Assembly: GCA_030762935.1 (NCBI GenBank)
Contig: CM060900.1
Coordinates: 291,118,236 to 291,182,235, forward strand
Source: Hymenopus coronatus
Lineage: Eukaryota > Arthropoda > Insecta > Mantodea > Hymenopodidae
Direction of reading: 5' to 3'
Length of the DNA: 64,000 nt
The notes beneath the pieces were generated by a model. The model saw only the letters and a program-made list of their open reading frames with translations, was not told the origin of the DNA and did not search any database. Position numbers and translations under genes: made by a program. Positions 11,150-22,810 of this stretch are shown here, one piece after another (the stretch's first letter is position 1; each line of letters begins with the position of its first letter).

Positions 11150-12570
11150 AATTTGCACCAGAAACAAAATCTAAGAGAACCTCATTTCAAAAAACTGAAA
11201 GCCACTAACTCAGTAATAGAAACTAGGATCCCTATAAGGAATCCCAGAAATTGTATAAAGAGATCAGTAGGGCTTCTGAGGAGCCTTGTAAGTACTTCTG
11301 TTGGAATACTGAGAAGAAAAAAAAATCTACTTGATTGTAGCAGTTGTTGGTCTCCCAAGGCCTCTTTGGAGGATTCCTCTGGTGCTACAATGAAATTGGA
11401 GGGGGAAACCCTGAGGCTTTTGCTTGAAATCCACTTCCCGGGAACCAACATTATGGATTAAGAAGTAATCTCGTTTGAGGCATGCAGGTCTTTGTAGAAT
11501 GACTGGCATGTGGCCCTCAAGGTAGTGACTTTTAAGGAAGTTAAATTAGCTGTCTCCACTATTCAGTCCTATAAAAGCACAGGTGAGGATATCTTCCCAG
11601 TTCTCCTGTAAGAGGCCTGGGAGATTGTTTCTTCTCATCTAAAGAGTATTTTCAGGGCCTGCCTTGCCAGAAGCTATGTTTCTAGCCTCTGGAAAAGGGC
11701 CAAAGTGGTTTTTACACCTAAGCCACGCAGAAGTCATACTGAAGACCTAAGAATTTTCATTCCATTAGTCTGACACCCTTCTTGATTAAAGTTTTGGAAA
11801 AGCTTATGCATACATATTTGAGAGACAGACCCATACATCTAAGCAGTATGCCTACCAATCAGGAAAAACCACAGAATCAATGCTCCACCAGCTTGTTATT
11901 AAACTGGGGAGGTGGGGGGCTGGGTTGTGGAAAATCAGCCATGATTTATTCATTTAACTCTTGGTACCATTAGATGTCTGGAAGATCAAGGCATCAGTCC
12001 AATTATCTCAGACTGGATCAAGACCTTCTTGGAAGGTCGTCAAGCAGTGGCAGCTCTGGGGAGCATTACGCAGAACATCAGTACCCTGGAACTGTTCCCA
12101 AGAAGGAGTCTGATCACCCATTTTGTGGTGCCTGGTGGTGGATGATCTGCTCAACAAAGGGCAATCCTGCTCAAGGCTATAGGAGACTATGTGGACGACA
12201 CATGCCTTGTAGCAAATGAAAAATTACATGGTCTCTGAGCTCATTCACGGCTCCTTCCTTGATATAAAGGAATGGTGTATGGAAATGAACTTTGTCCGTT
12301 AATCCAAACAAGACCATGGTCTTTATAGGGAAGAGGGCTCTGCCAGGATTGGTAGAGCCCCTCCTGTTTGAGAAGAGATTGAAGCTACTTATCTGATGAG
12401 TCAAGTTTTCTAGGAATTATCTTGGATGCTGGGACAGGTTGGAAAAAAGCATGTAGATTACAAAGTTAAGAAGGCCCAGAATTCTTTGTGGGCATATAGG
12501 AGGATAAGTTGACTGAGGTGGGGCCTAAGACCAAAGATTGTCAATGGCTCTACAACTCAGTCATAAGGCC
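11150..12570 (+). pseudogene. R1/Jockey-group LINE reverse transcriptase remnant
   Basis: Frame-shifted segments in plus orientation follow the order of a non-LTR reverse transcriptase. These are SYKSTGEDIFPVLL (about 11568-11610, the SSPGPDGI-type block), IFRACLARSYVSSLWKRAKV and VVFTPKPRRSH (about 11650-11740), then a motif near 11960-12060 reading DWIKTFLEGRQAVAALGSI. The polymerase box is YVDDTCLVAN near 12188-12218. The thumb follows: SFLGIILDAGTGWKKHVDYK (about 12407-12468) and AYRRIS. Stops and frame changes are frequent. An N-terminal open frame at 11153-11461 probably belongs to the inter-domain region before the reverse transcriptase. The endonuclease is missing, so the copy is 5'-truncated, and the 3' side runs into the SINE at 12575. 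This LINE lineage is different from the 5.9-kb element at 18.8-24.8 kb. Confidence 0.75.
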
Positions 12571-12574
12571 CTCA

Positions 12575-12725
12575 TTCTATGCAGCAGTGGTCTAGTGGTG
12601 TGCAACCAGATGGAGCAACTGGCTAGAAACAGGGAGATCCATGGTTCAAATCCTGGCTATGGCATTGAATTTTTCAGTCTGAATCGACCTATCCAACTCC
12701 TGTCCTACACATGGCTTGTGTGAAA
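12575..12725 (+). repeat. tRNA-derived SINE, copy 1
   Basis: The head carries RNA polymerase III-type boxes: GTGGTCTAGTGG (about 12587-12598, A box) and GGTTCAAATCC (12643-12653, B box). The body after the B box, GCATTGAATTTTTCAGTCTGA (quoted with one base more than the shared core), is shared with the copy at 12.9 kb. The spacing of the two boxes fits a tRNA-like head. The 3' end is uncertain; no clear target duplication was seen. Confidence 0.65.
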
Positions 12726-12883
12726 AAACAAATTAACACTAATTGGCCTAATAGTTGGCTAAGCTATGAAGCCTAGTCACAATTGGGGCATGTCAACTTA
12801 AAATACTTTGAGATCTCCTTATGGTTTACCAGGAAACATGCAAGTCAGTTGAGAAATTTAATGTTGTTCTAGCATATTGTCAT

Positions 12884-12985
12884 GGCAGCTCAGTGGTTAG
12901 AGCAACCAGTTAAAGGTTGGAAGATCCATGGTTCAAATCCCAGCTATGGTATTGAATTTTTCAGTCTGACTCAACCTAGACAAGA
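12884..12985 (+). repeat. tRNA-derived SINE, copy 2
   Basis: Shares with copy 1 the A box (GCTCAGTGGTTAG), the GCAACCAG word, ATCCATGGTTCAAATCC (B box at 12930-12940), and ATTGAATTTTTCAGTCTGA. It is followed at once by gypsy LTR sequence, so one has probably inserted into or next to the other. The two copies are only about 300 bp apart in the same orientation. Confidence 0.65.
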
Positions 12986-13062
12986 GATAAATTTGTTTTG
13001 TAGCAATGGAATAAAGACATTTATTGTAATCAGAATCTGAAATAAATAAAGAGACTTATACA
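12986..13062 (+). repeat. 3' end of a gypsy LTR (element C)
   Basis: The segment GCAATGGAATAAAGACATTT through CTTATACA matches the U5 end of the remnant at 36.6 kb (GCACTGGAATAAAAACATTT...TTACA). It carries an AATAAA signal (13010-13015). It sits directly before a gag leader, so it is the right end of a 5' LTR whose left part is missing or replaced by the SINE. Confidence 0.65.
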
Positions 13063-14130
13063 CTGTCAGGAGCAGGATTGAAAGCCATGAGAGAGGTTAT
13101 GATGAAAACTCTACTTGCTGAAATCCAGAGTGAAGATGCAGGCAGAAATGAAGACAAATGAAATCTGCAGTGGAAAAGATGGACACAAAAATGGCATATA
13201 CAACTGAGAAGGTGGAGGGGAAAATGAAATCAAAATGACTAAGATGGAGGGTAAACTGAAATCTGGAGTGGAAGAAAGGAAATTCGGAATGGAGAAGATG
13301 GGGATGGAGATATCAACCAAAATCAGCAACAGCTGACCAGCATGAAGGACATGGAAGAGCTCATTGGAACAATGAAAGAACTTGACCAATGCATTAGTGC
13401 CCTGGAGGATGTCAGAGAGGGGCCTAACACCCTGGAGGAAGATGGGGTAAGACTTAACCCACTGGAGCTAAGAGTTGATGGCAGCGCCAAGGAACTGACA
13501 CCATGTGGAAAAAGATGCTCAGCAGAAGGCTGTAAAACTTGAAGGTTCAAAATGCAAGGATGCAACATAACATCTGCATGTATTGTCATGCAAGTATGAT
13601 GGGACATCAAACTTGGAAGTCTTCCATCAACAATTTGCCACTGTTTCTGCCCACACCCAATGGTCAGCAGAGGAAGCCACACATCTGATATTCAGTCTTC
13701 AGGAATGGGCGGAAGAAGTATTAATGTAATTCTGACATTGGCAATATCTGGAAACATGGGATCCCTCAAGGACCAGTTTGGGAAGCATCACTTGGTCGCA
13801 GCCTACTCTGCTGAAATCCAGAATGCAACAGCCAGGGTTATTGATGCCGGAGTTCACCCTGGCAATTAAACACCGGTGAATAAAGCCCTGGTGAACTTAC
13901 CCCAATTACATGTCTCAGGAAGCAGCCTATCATTTGTCAATGGTATGCATGATGCCAAGATAAGACAGTGCCTGATGGTTGATGGCTATAAAACAATCCA
14001 TGAGGTTAACTGCTGCACAGGGGATGGAGGCAGCCAAGATAACAGCTGCACCCACCTCAAAGACCAGCAGTATTTGCTACAATAGGGAGAAACAACCTGG
14101 AGCAATGCCTACTAATAACAAGGTTGCAAC
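13063..14130 (+). pseudogene. gag of a gypsy remnant (element C)
   Basis: After the LTR end, frames give MMKTLLAEIQSE-like text and a Met/Glu/Lys coiled coil (13098-13340), then an open frame 13342-13542 (MKDMEELIGTMKELDQ, later LNPLELRVDGSAKEL). The gag core follows at 13660-14085 with FGKHHLVAAYSAEIQNATA, VNKALVNLPQ and SFVNGMHDAKIRQCLMVDGY. The last is the family's F-x-DGLRD-x-x-I-xx-L segment and is better preserved here than in element A. No protease or pol follows: the next kilobase has nothing recognisable. The remnant is therefore LTR end plus gag only, with stops and shifts. Confidence 0.75.
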
Positions 14131-15060
14131 ACTCTGCACGTGAAGTCATAGTAAGAAGCTGTCCTCAAACTTGCCCGGTACACTAACTCCAGTGCACTTT
14201 CTTCCATTCCTTGGGCCTCAACTTTAATTTTAGGAATGAGAAAAGCTTAAGTTGAAACTACAAGAGAAATTACCCTGATACAACCAGAGCAGTTAAAAGG
14301 GGACTATACAAATGGAGGGAAAAAAAAAGAAGAAAATAGAGAAATTATCACGGTATTTGATTTGAACTACATACCTTATAATTTGCAGTGCAAAGAATAT
14401 GTTACTGAAGCTAATGCTTGTTTCTGGAAGTTAAACATTCAAACAAGCTAAACAGTTAACTACATAAAATGTAAGTGCTCCTGTGTTTATTTTGCAATCA
14501 ATATTGCAAAAAAAAGTTTCCCTTAACCAAAAAGAGATAATGAAATTGGTTGAGGTGCACAAATACATAGAAATAGTAACGAAAACTTCAGGTAATTTCC
14601 TAAACATTATCCTAACAAAAGTTTTAAACAGCAATGTGTACCATATGGTTTGAATTTTAGCACGAAAGTTATGTTAAAATATGTGATATTTCAGTTTTTT
14701 GAGTGCTCTTTTAGAGCCTCACTTTAGAAAATTTCCTAAAATGTCACATGGTCTATTCACTAAGTGGAAGAAAAATTATGTTTAGGTATCTAGTTTCAGA
14801 GCAACTGATACAGCAAATATTTTAAAAATGCAATTTTTGGCTTCATATAAAATCAGTTATCAGTATGGCAGAGGGATATATAGGTTAGGAAAAGCACAAT
14901 GTGGGCAACTAATGCAACCAGAGATGACCAGTATTAAGATAATAAAAGGGATGAAAAGAGGAATGGAATTATTAAAGGTGTAATTATAAAATCAGGTTTA
15001 TTTCAATTACATTTATATTTTATTTCTCTTTAAAAGTTCAGCAACTGTCTACTTATCATT
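14131..15060. other. Unassigned AT-rich stretch
   Basis: No recognisable gene or element. Short open frames only. This is where pol of element C would be expected, but no protease, reverse transcriptase or integrase motif is visible. Confidence 0.5.
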
Positions 15061-15310
15061 CTAATCAGACACTCAAACCTGAAATAGATGTGGATCCTTC
15101 CTCAATCAGTACAATGACAGGATGCACTGCATATAAAATGAGCCATGATTCAACCACAGTATTATGTACCAGTGGTTCAAAATGTTTGGAAGATGATTCA
15201 GTAGGTACCGTCTTCTATATTGAAAATATAATTTCAAAAACTTTCAAGTTGTCATCTTCTGCATCTGTATTTAAGGCTGAAATATTTACTGAGCCTTAGC
15301 TCCTTCCACA
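15060..15310 (+). pseudogene. LINE RNase H N-terminal remnant
   Basis: The plus frame ending at the stop 15297-15299 reads LCTSGSKCLEDDSVGTVFYI and then FKLSSSASVFKAEIFTEP. This is the beginning of a LINE RNase H domain: TDGSxxxxxxGxAxxI and then SVFxAExxAI, carrying the first catalytic Asp and the Glu. The Asp is replaced by Ser here (TSGS). It probably belongs with the scrap at 16.16-16.26 kb, the end of the same domain, which would imply roughly 700 bp of insertion between them. Confidence 0.6.
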
Positions 15311-16150
15311 GCTCCAACCACAGTGTTGATAACCACTTTCATCACAGTTACATCAAAAGCAAGATAAAATACATATTGCCAGACTGATGCAACTTTGCTG
15401 CAACACGGTGGAGAAAAAGCAGAATGATTCTTCTGTCACTGCCTTCAGCAAGCCATCGTGGGAGAGGACCAGTCAGTTTAACTTGGTACATCTCCATGAG
15501 ATGGTCTTCTCTTCAATAAAAACTGTGAGGTTTGCTGCATAGCCACCCAGGGTCGGCAAAATGGGAGTTCTTTTGGCTTGGGTAAAATTAAGAATATCAT
15601 ACGTTTGGTAAGACAAAATGCTGTAATCACTAAAACCCACATTTGCTTGGGGTAATCAGACATTTAATTTATTACTAAATTTTCACCAGCATTTGTTTCA
15701 TAGCCTGCAACTTGCCTGTGACTTATATGTAACTTAAGTATAATTTATGAGCTGGATTAACAAACTACACTTTAAAATGTAAAAATGTGATCAAGGTTAA
15801 AAACATATACTAGTAACGACTATTTCATTAAAAAAGTTATTCAAAATAAATATTTTGAAATTCTGCTAATGTTTTATGCAGTTTATCAGAAATGTTTCCC
15901 TAGGCCTTTAGGAGAATTGTTTATGTAATGATTCCCTCTGGGTTTTTTGTACAGTATTTCCTAGGATCACTACAGTATATTACTACTAAACAGGCCATTC
16001 CTTGTGCAACTAAAAGTTTTCTAAAGAATTTAGTGATCTGAACAGATTGTCTTTCAGCTTTAGAATCACTAAAAATCAGTTTATTACTATTCCAATTGTA
16101 ATTATCATTTAACTAATTGAAAACACTTAATATTTAAAAACAAATTCAAT
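15311..16150. other. Unassigned stretch between two RNase H scraps
   Basis: An open frame of 61 codons on the minus strand (15478-15663) gives nothing recognisable. If the flanking RNase H pieces are one element, most of this segment is inserted sequence. I found no terminal repeats that would define it. Confidence 0.35.
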
Positions 16151-16154
16151 ATAT

Positions 16155-16260
16155 CTGTCAGACTCTTTTGGATTCCTGGACATAACATTGGAGACAATGA
16201 AATTATAGATAAATTAGCAAAATTATGCAGAGATAAAGGAAAATTCCTTTACTACAGTTT
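16155..16260 (+). pseudogene. LINE RNase H C-terminal scrap
   Basis: The plus strand reads FGFPGHNIGDNEIIDKLAKL at about 16166-16228, matching the WxPGHxGIxGNExADxLAK block of LINE RNase H. The usual Ala-Asp of that block reads Ile-Asp here (EIIDKLAK), so the final catalytic Asp is retained. The scrap is short and surrounded by unrelated AT-rich sequence. Confidence 0.55.
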
Positions 16261-18382
16261 GCTATATATGCTTATAATGTAAAAATTTAAAAAAAAAATA
16301 TATAAATATATATAAATAAAAACTCATGTTTGATACTGAACTATTTCATTATAGAACTGATCATAACAATGCAACTTTTACTTTTAATTGCATATTTTCA
16401 TTTATTCATGCACTTGTATTTAAAATACAGTTTTGTTGTATTCATTGTAACTGGGTGAAATATTCCTAATAATTGGATGGACTCCATTAAAAAAATGTAC
16501 TTAATTGTAAGAGGAAACATTATAACATTCATATAGGGTAAACAAATTTTAATTCCTATACAGGGTGTAAACACAATAACTTTTCCTAATTTTCATATTC
16601 ATAGAGACATGGAAATATTATTTCTTAATAAAATGGTGCTTGGAAATATTTTGTTTTAATATAAAATCTAAAACTGATTTATTATTAATCAAGATATGCC
16701 TGATGTCACACCAGTTACTTCATACCTTAAGCTTTCCAATTTTAGTAAATGCCTTTCAGAAACTGAACAGAATTTGAGTTTCTACTGTTTACACAGGCAA
16801 TACACACCAATGTGCTATGCATCTAAACTTTACACCAAGAAATATACAGCATATGTACCTCAACTCCATTTTATGCCTGACTAACAATGTTTCCCCCTTA
16901 ATCCACAAAAGGTTTCAGGTGAAACTTGCCCATTACAAGTTCCTTCCTTTTCACTTAATAATTCAGACCTTTTAGCCAAGTGCACCAGAAAATTGGAAGA
17001 GTACTGCCCATTATGAGAGTTGAGACTAACTGGATGTAACATTGCTCCTTAACCCATTCAAGGAGACCCAATAATGGATGCGAGGCCCCAAAATAACAAA
17101 AAATAAACGATATATATACATTTTTTTTATATACTTGGGGAACAAACCTCCAACTATACCAGTATGGTTAACTCTCATATACCATGCCTTAGATTATGCA
17201 GCCTTTTGAATACATGATAGCTGCAGCATTATGTGATCTTATAATGGTGCGAGTGAATTTAAAAACAAAAAGAAAAAAAAAAGTAAAATGCATGTACCTG
17301 TATTCAAGAAACCTGTCAATAGCCAACCATGCTATTACCCAATGCTTTAGTTCGGCTCTCTCCATTCTTTTCCACAATTTTCTTGAATGCAGAACATACA
17401 TTTTGACTGGATTTGATCCTGCAATCCTTAGTTTGAAGGATTAGTCACTCAAACAATGCCTTAAACCAAATGGCCATGAATCCAGACAGGCAGGTTTGTA
17501 TAATTAAATGGAGTTATCTGATGATATGCTGGTAAAATGAGTGATTTAACAATGACACATTTCATGTCTATATCGCTGAGGGGGCTTAAAAACTTACAAC
17601 AATGAGATTAGATGGAATGTATCACAGAGCAGAAAACTATACTTTCTTGCAAAGTTCTTGGCAGTGACTTGTTATTGTTATGCAAAGAAACCTGCTCTTT
17701 CATATATGAAACTGCTTCTTGTTTTCTCTGCTTACTTGCTTAACATTTGTGTTAAAGCATCCTCTATTAGACCAATGTTATTCTCAAATCATTGGTTGAC
17801 TTTGAAACTGGTGAAATTCAAATAACATGAAGTGATACTACCTGATTAGATTTACTCATTATTGCTGTCAGCTTCATATTTCCTACATGCTGCAATTCAA
17901 CAGCATTTACAAAGCTTGCCATGAGCAAGCACTTATCAAGTATAGTATTCCATTAAACTTTTGTCCTTAGGCTATCTCTCACTAAAATAACACAACTGCT
18001 GCTGTCTTTTTTTCTAATAATCCAATGAACCACTCAGTTCACAGCAAGCAAACTTCTCAAGTGGTTCCTCTGCACTGCAAAATGTGGTTTTCTTGATATG
18101 CTGTTTCTAATCATTGAATCACTCAGTAATAATTATTACTAAATTTATATACATGTTCCACGATTTTGATAAATATGAAGAACATCCGGGTAAAAGTGAA
18201 CAAAGTGCACCTGTAACAATTAAGAATGTGTTTTATTAATAAGAATCTTTAATGCCAAATGTAAGTAATAACCAAATTCCAAAAACAACACTTTATTATT
18301 GTTAATTAGCAGTGGTCATAATATTAGTAGTAATAGCATTATTATTAACAGTATTAGTACTATTGGTACTACTATTATCTTA

Positions 18383-18385
18383 TTA

Positions 18386-18425
<40 letters not shown>
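18383..18425. repeat. (TTA)n microsatellite
   Basis: About 14 uninterrupted TTA units in an AT-rich setting. Confidence 0.9.
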
Positions 18426-18427
<2 letters not shown>

Positions 18428-18827
18428 AACTAAAATCATATTTGCTGGGCTTAGCAGTATATATGAGAGCAAACAAAGAAATTGAATACAGTGTACACGA
18501 TAAAATATATAAATGGTTCAATTTAACAATATTCTTTAATATTTCTTCGCCTTTAGCATCTCAGTTTACTCATTACCTGAAAGGTCAGTAAACTTTTGCT
18601 CAAAAGCTGCTGCTTCTTTTCAAGCTTGGTTAATTCAGTGCCTTAAATGTGCAATATGGGTCCCAGGGCTTTACTTCCCTTTCAAACGGTTCAAAGTAAA
18701 CCAACTTCTTCAGGGCAACTGAATCACCTAGTTATATCCATAACACATGTATTTTATTAACAATTTAATAATTGCTGCTTTGTGTCTACAAAAGAATACT
18801 ACGCTAATTGTGTTTTTGTGATACTCT

Positions 18828-18838
18828 TACAAAATGGA
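18828..18838. other. Target site duplication, low-coordinate copy
   Basis: TACAAAATGGA, identical to 24755-24765 on the other side of the LINE. Eleven bases with no mismatch is in the usual range for target-primed reverse transcription and marks the exact ends of the insertion. Confidence 0.92.
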
Positions 18839-18888
18839 GTGAGTGAGTGAGTGAGTGAGTGAGTGAGTGAGTGAGTGAGTGAGTGAGT
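18839..18888 (-). repeat. Tetranucleotide 3' tail of the LINE
   Basis: On the plus strand this is a run of GTGA/GAGT units, about twelve copies; in the sense of the LINE it is a run of ACTC. It joins directly to the target duplication, so it is the 3' tail used in place of poly(A). Confidence 0.9.
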
Positions 18889-19152
18889 AGTGTTTAAGGG
18901 CCCGTCGACAACTAGGTCATTTGGACCCGAAGTTAAGAAAAAGAAAAAGACATTAAAAACAATTCTAGAGAAGAAAAGTTAAAATGTGCTAAAAACCCTT
19001 ACAAAGGCACACACGAGAAAAGGCCCGGGTGATAAAACCAAGGCTAAAAGGTTAAAAAACTAAAAACACACACACAAAAAGTGGTCCCATATGGTAAAAG
19101 TCAGAGTCTAAAAAGCTAAAAAGCCTAAAATTGCACACACGCATGTAATAGG
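18889..19152 (-). other. 3' untranslated region of the LINE
   Basis: Between the ORF2 stop and the tetranucleotide tail. It holds several near-repeats of a word like CTAAAAxGxTAAAAA (plus strand) around 18985-19135 and nothing that codes. Confidence 0.7.
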
Positions 19153-22100
19153 TCAGATGTCTTTGCTGAGGGCAATAGAGGCAACTAAAATGGCAGGTAA
19201 GGAGGTACCCAGGCCGATGGATTGCCGTTCACGATGAAATTTCGGACAATCAAGCAACACATGTGCCACAGACAGACGAACATCGCAGGTCTGACATATA
19301 GGAGCTGGCTCAGCGCGTAGAAGGTAGCCATGTGTTAGCCGCGTGTGACCGATATGCAGATGCGTAAGGATAACCTCGCGTCGCCGGTTTGGCTGGCAAG
19401 ATGTGAGCCATGGCTGTACCGTGTCTTTGAGTGTGCGAAGCTGTGTGCCTGCTAAGTTTTGCCAAGATTGCTGCCAAACTAAAAGAAGAGACCTGCGAAA
19501 GTAACGTGAAGCATCCCCTGAGGGCACAGCCGCTCCTGAATAATCCTGCAAGGAGCAGGCAGCCTTGGCAGACCTATCCGCTACCTCATTACCTGCAATA
19601 CCGACATGACCTGGAACCCACGTGAAGACGAACTGGTAGCTGCAAGCAATCAATTCAGAAAGGCGAGATTGAATGCGCATAACGAGTGATGAGGAGCCAG
19701 TATACTGCTGCAGAGCCTGTAGGGCACTCAAGGAATCGCTGCAAACAAGAAAACTACCAGGTGCTAAAAGCGAGATAAAATCTAGAAAGTAAAAGATAGC
19801 GTACAGTTCGGCAGTGAATACAGAACTGGCGTCCGCAAGTCGATAATTATGTGTTACTCCATTGAAATAAAAGGCACAACCTGTAGCTCCTGCCAGCTGG
19901 GAGCCGTCAGTGAATACTGGTGCATATGCCCGGTAATTGCATAAAAGTTCGTAAAACAGTCGCTGAAATACCTCCGGAGCGGTCGAACGTTTCACAAGGT
20001 TGGAGAGGGTCAGGTCGAAACTGGGACGCCTCAGTTGCCAAGCAGGTTCCGGATAACCAAAAACACGCTCCACAGGAGGCAATCTGAGACCCCTATCGGA
20101 GAGCAGTTCACGAAACCGAATACCACAGGGGCGTGAAGCAGTGGCGTTCCTCAGATAGCGGTGTGAATAATCCGGGCGTAACACAGAGTTAAAACAAGGA
20201 TGGTGGGGGTTCGCAGACAACTTAGCAGCATACGAACAAAGTAAAAATGAGCGACGCACTGCCAGTGGGGGTTCACCAGCATCGGCATACAAGCATTCCA
20301 CACGACTAGTGCGGAAGGCTCCTGTAGCAAGACGTAAACCGATATGATGAACGGTGTCTAAAAGGCGAAGTTTAGAGGCGGTCGCTGCGCCGTAAATAAA
20401 ACAACCGTAGTCTAGTTTTGAGCGAACGAGTGAACGGTACAAACGCAGCATCACTGAACGATCGCCGCCCCACGACGCACCAGAAAGCAGTTTGAGGATC
20501 CGCAGCGATCGGTCACAGGAGGCACGAAGGTATCGGATGTGGGGTACCCAAGAAAGTTCACGGTCTAGGTGGAGACCTAAGAACTTCAAGGACGGAACGA
20601 AATGCAGTGGCACACCGTTCAATTGGAGGTCAGGAGGAGGGTGTACTCCGCGAAGACGGTGGAAGTGTATGCACTGAGTTTTCGTAGGGGAAAAACGAAA
20701 ACCATTGCGAAGCGCCCAACCAGCGATGGAGTTTATGGAGAGCTGGAGTTGTCGTTCGAGATGTTCAGTGCTGTAGGAGCGATAGTACAGCGCAAAGTCA
20801 CCCACATACAGTGACGATGATATCCCACTACGAATCACGCTAGTAATGCCGTTGATGGCCACGGCAAAAAGCATGACACTAAGAACGGAACCTTGGGGTA
20901 CACCGTTCTCCTGAATCTTCTCCCGCGAGAGAGTATTGCCAATACGGACACGAAAGCGGCGCAGCTGGAGAAAGTTGCACAGAAATAGGGTCAGATGGCC
21001 GCGTAACCCTGAACTGTGCAAATTACGCAGAATACCATATCGCCAAGTAGTGTAAGCCCTCTCGAGGTCAAAGAAGACACTCACGACTTGCTGCTTCAGA
21101 AGGAAAGCATTCCGTACATAAGCTTCCATACGCGCCAGGTTATCAACGCTTGAACGACCGCGACGAAATCCGCACTGCTCGGAACAGAGCACTTCGTTCG
21201 CCTCCAACCACCAAGTAAACCGAATACTGATCATGCGTTCCAAGGTCTTGCAAACGACGCTCGTGAGGCAAATCGGCCGGTAAGAGGATGGGAGGGTCCG
21301 GTCTTTGCCAGGACGAGGGATAGGAATGACAATACCTTCTCGCCACACATGCGGGAAAACCTGTTCGCGCCAAATGCGGTTATAGAAGTCCAGAAGGAAT
21401 GTAAAGGCTGCAGGTGGGAGGTGAAGCAACATTTGTCGGTGAATATCATCGGGACCAGGAGAAGAGTCCCTCGCAGCGTGTAAAGCATGAGTTAGTTCCG
21501 CAAGGGTGAAGGGTGCATTGTACGGCTCACTACAGTCACTAGTAAAATCAAGGCGAAATCTCTCAGCAGCTTCCTTAATGGGAAGAAATGCATTGTCGTA
21601 ATTGCCCGTTGCACTTGTCGCAGCGAAGGAGGTGGCTAGAGCGTCGGCAACATCCCGTTCGCTGGTGAAGGTGGAGCCGTGAACAGTAAGGCCAGGGATG
21701 TATGTCCTGAGACATTTGCCGGTCATGCGGCGCACCGAAGTCCACACTCTCTGTGAGGAGCTCCTGCGAGAAAGCGAGGAGACATATGCTTTCCACGAAT
21801 TCCGCTTGGCATTACGAACGATATAGCGCGCCTTAGCCCGGGCGTGTTTGAAAGCAACAAAGTTCTCCGCCGTCGGGTGTAGGTGGAAAAGACGAAGAGC
21901 TTTTTTACGTGCCTTTAATGCCAAGTTGCAGTCTTCGGTCCACCACGGCACTGGAATACGCCGAGGGATAGAAGAGCTCCGAGGAATACTGGATTCTGCG
22001 GCGAGCAAAACCGAGCAAGTAAAATACTCCACCATGTCTTCTATGGAGGTACAGCCATCGGAATTGAGATTGAGCAGAGAGGAAAACTTTTCCCAATCAG

Positions 22101-22797
22101 CTTTGGAGATAATCCAGCGGGGATGTTGAGTGGGTAAGGGATATTGTCCCGAAAAACGAATGTCAATGGGGAAATGATCACTGCCGTGAAGATCGGAAAA
22201 TACCGACCAATCCAGGAAAGGTAGTAAAGCAGGGCTGCAGAAAGTTACATCTAGGGCGGATAGGGTGCCATATGCAGAAGATAAGAATGTGGGTGCACCG
22301 GAGTTTAGGAGTAATAAACCAGACCTGTCGCAAACGTCTGCTATTATTGTACCTCGAGCATCGTCAGCAGAAGAACCCCAAAGAACATTGGAAGCATTGA
22401 CATCGCCCAAAAAGATCAGCGGCGGGGGAATTTGTGCTAACAATGCCCGAAGCTCAGTGTCTGAGATCACATCGTGTGGCGGCAAATAGACATTGCAAAC
22501 AGAAAAGGAGATGGAAGGCAATGTTACGCGCACAGCTACCGCTTGTAGCGGGGTGTTGAGTGTAATACTGGCGGCAAGGATGGTAGGAGCCACGAGAGTA
22601 ACAACACCGTTGCAAGCACGCTGGCCACCAACAAAGTCGTGTCTGAAGGATTGAAAATGACGAAGTGGAAGGGTATGGTGGGGATGTAAGTGGGTTTCCT
22701 GGAGACAGAGGATTGAGGGTGAACGCTTGTTGATTATATGTTGAAGGTCTGGTAGACAGGCCCTGATCCCATTGACATTCCACTGGATTATATCCAT
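19153..22797 (-). pseudogene. LINE ORF2: endonuclease, reverse transcriptase and RNase H (1214 residues, open)
   Basis: A single uninterrupted frame. The apurinic-type endonuclease covers residues 1-225: QWNVNG (N at 7), QETHL (E34), GDVNASNVLWGS (D132, N134), LDVTF (D183), SDHFP (D207, H208), all intact. The reverse transcriptase covers about 440-800, with SSPGPDDI (445-452), SYRPICLTSV, GFRRGRSS, FFDLERAY (D577), GVPQGSVLS (632-640) and LKFLGLHLD. Two faults are visible: the aspartate that normally follows AY in motif A is missing (AYTTWRYG, 581-588), and the YxDD box reads YVGD (664-667). The codon at 20800-20802 is GGT where GAT is expected. RNase H is at about 958-1085, with D964, E997, D1021 and D1074 kept. 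A Cys/His cluster (CQTCD...H...C) ends the protein. ORF2 would nick the target and copy the RNA, but polymerase activity is unlikely. Confidence 0.92.
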
Positions 22798-22810
22798 GGT
22801 GAGATAGAAA

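Larger units (their letters stand above)
16261..18838. other. Unassigned AT-rich stretch with a TTA microsatellite
   Basis: No gene recognised. A TTA run lies at about 18383-18425. The right end (18828-18838) is the left target duplication of the large LINE. Confidence 0.5.

Noticed and set aside
22265..22489. Plus-strand open frames inside the LINE (19431-19625, 20492-20814, 21848-22129, 22265-22489)
   Set aside because: Shadow frames opposite the long ORF2.
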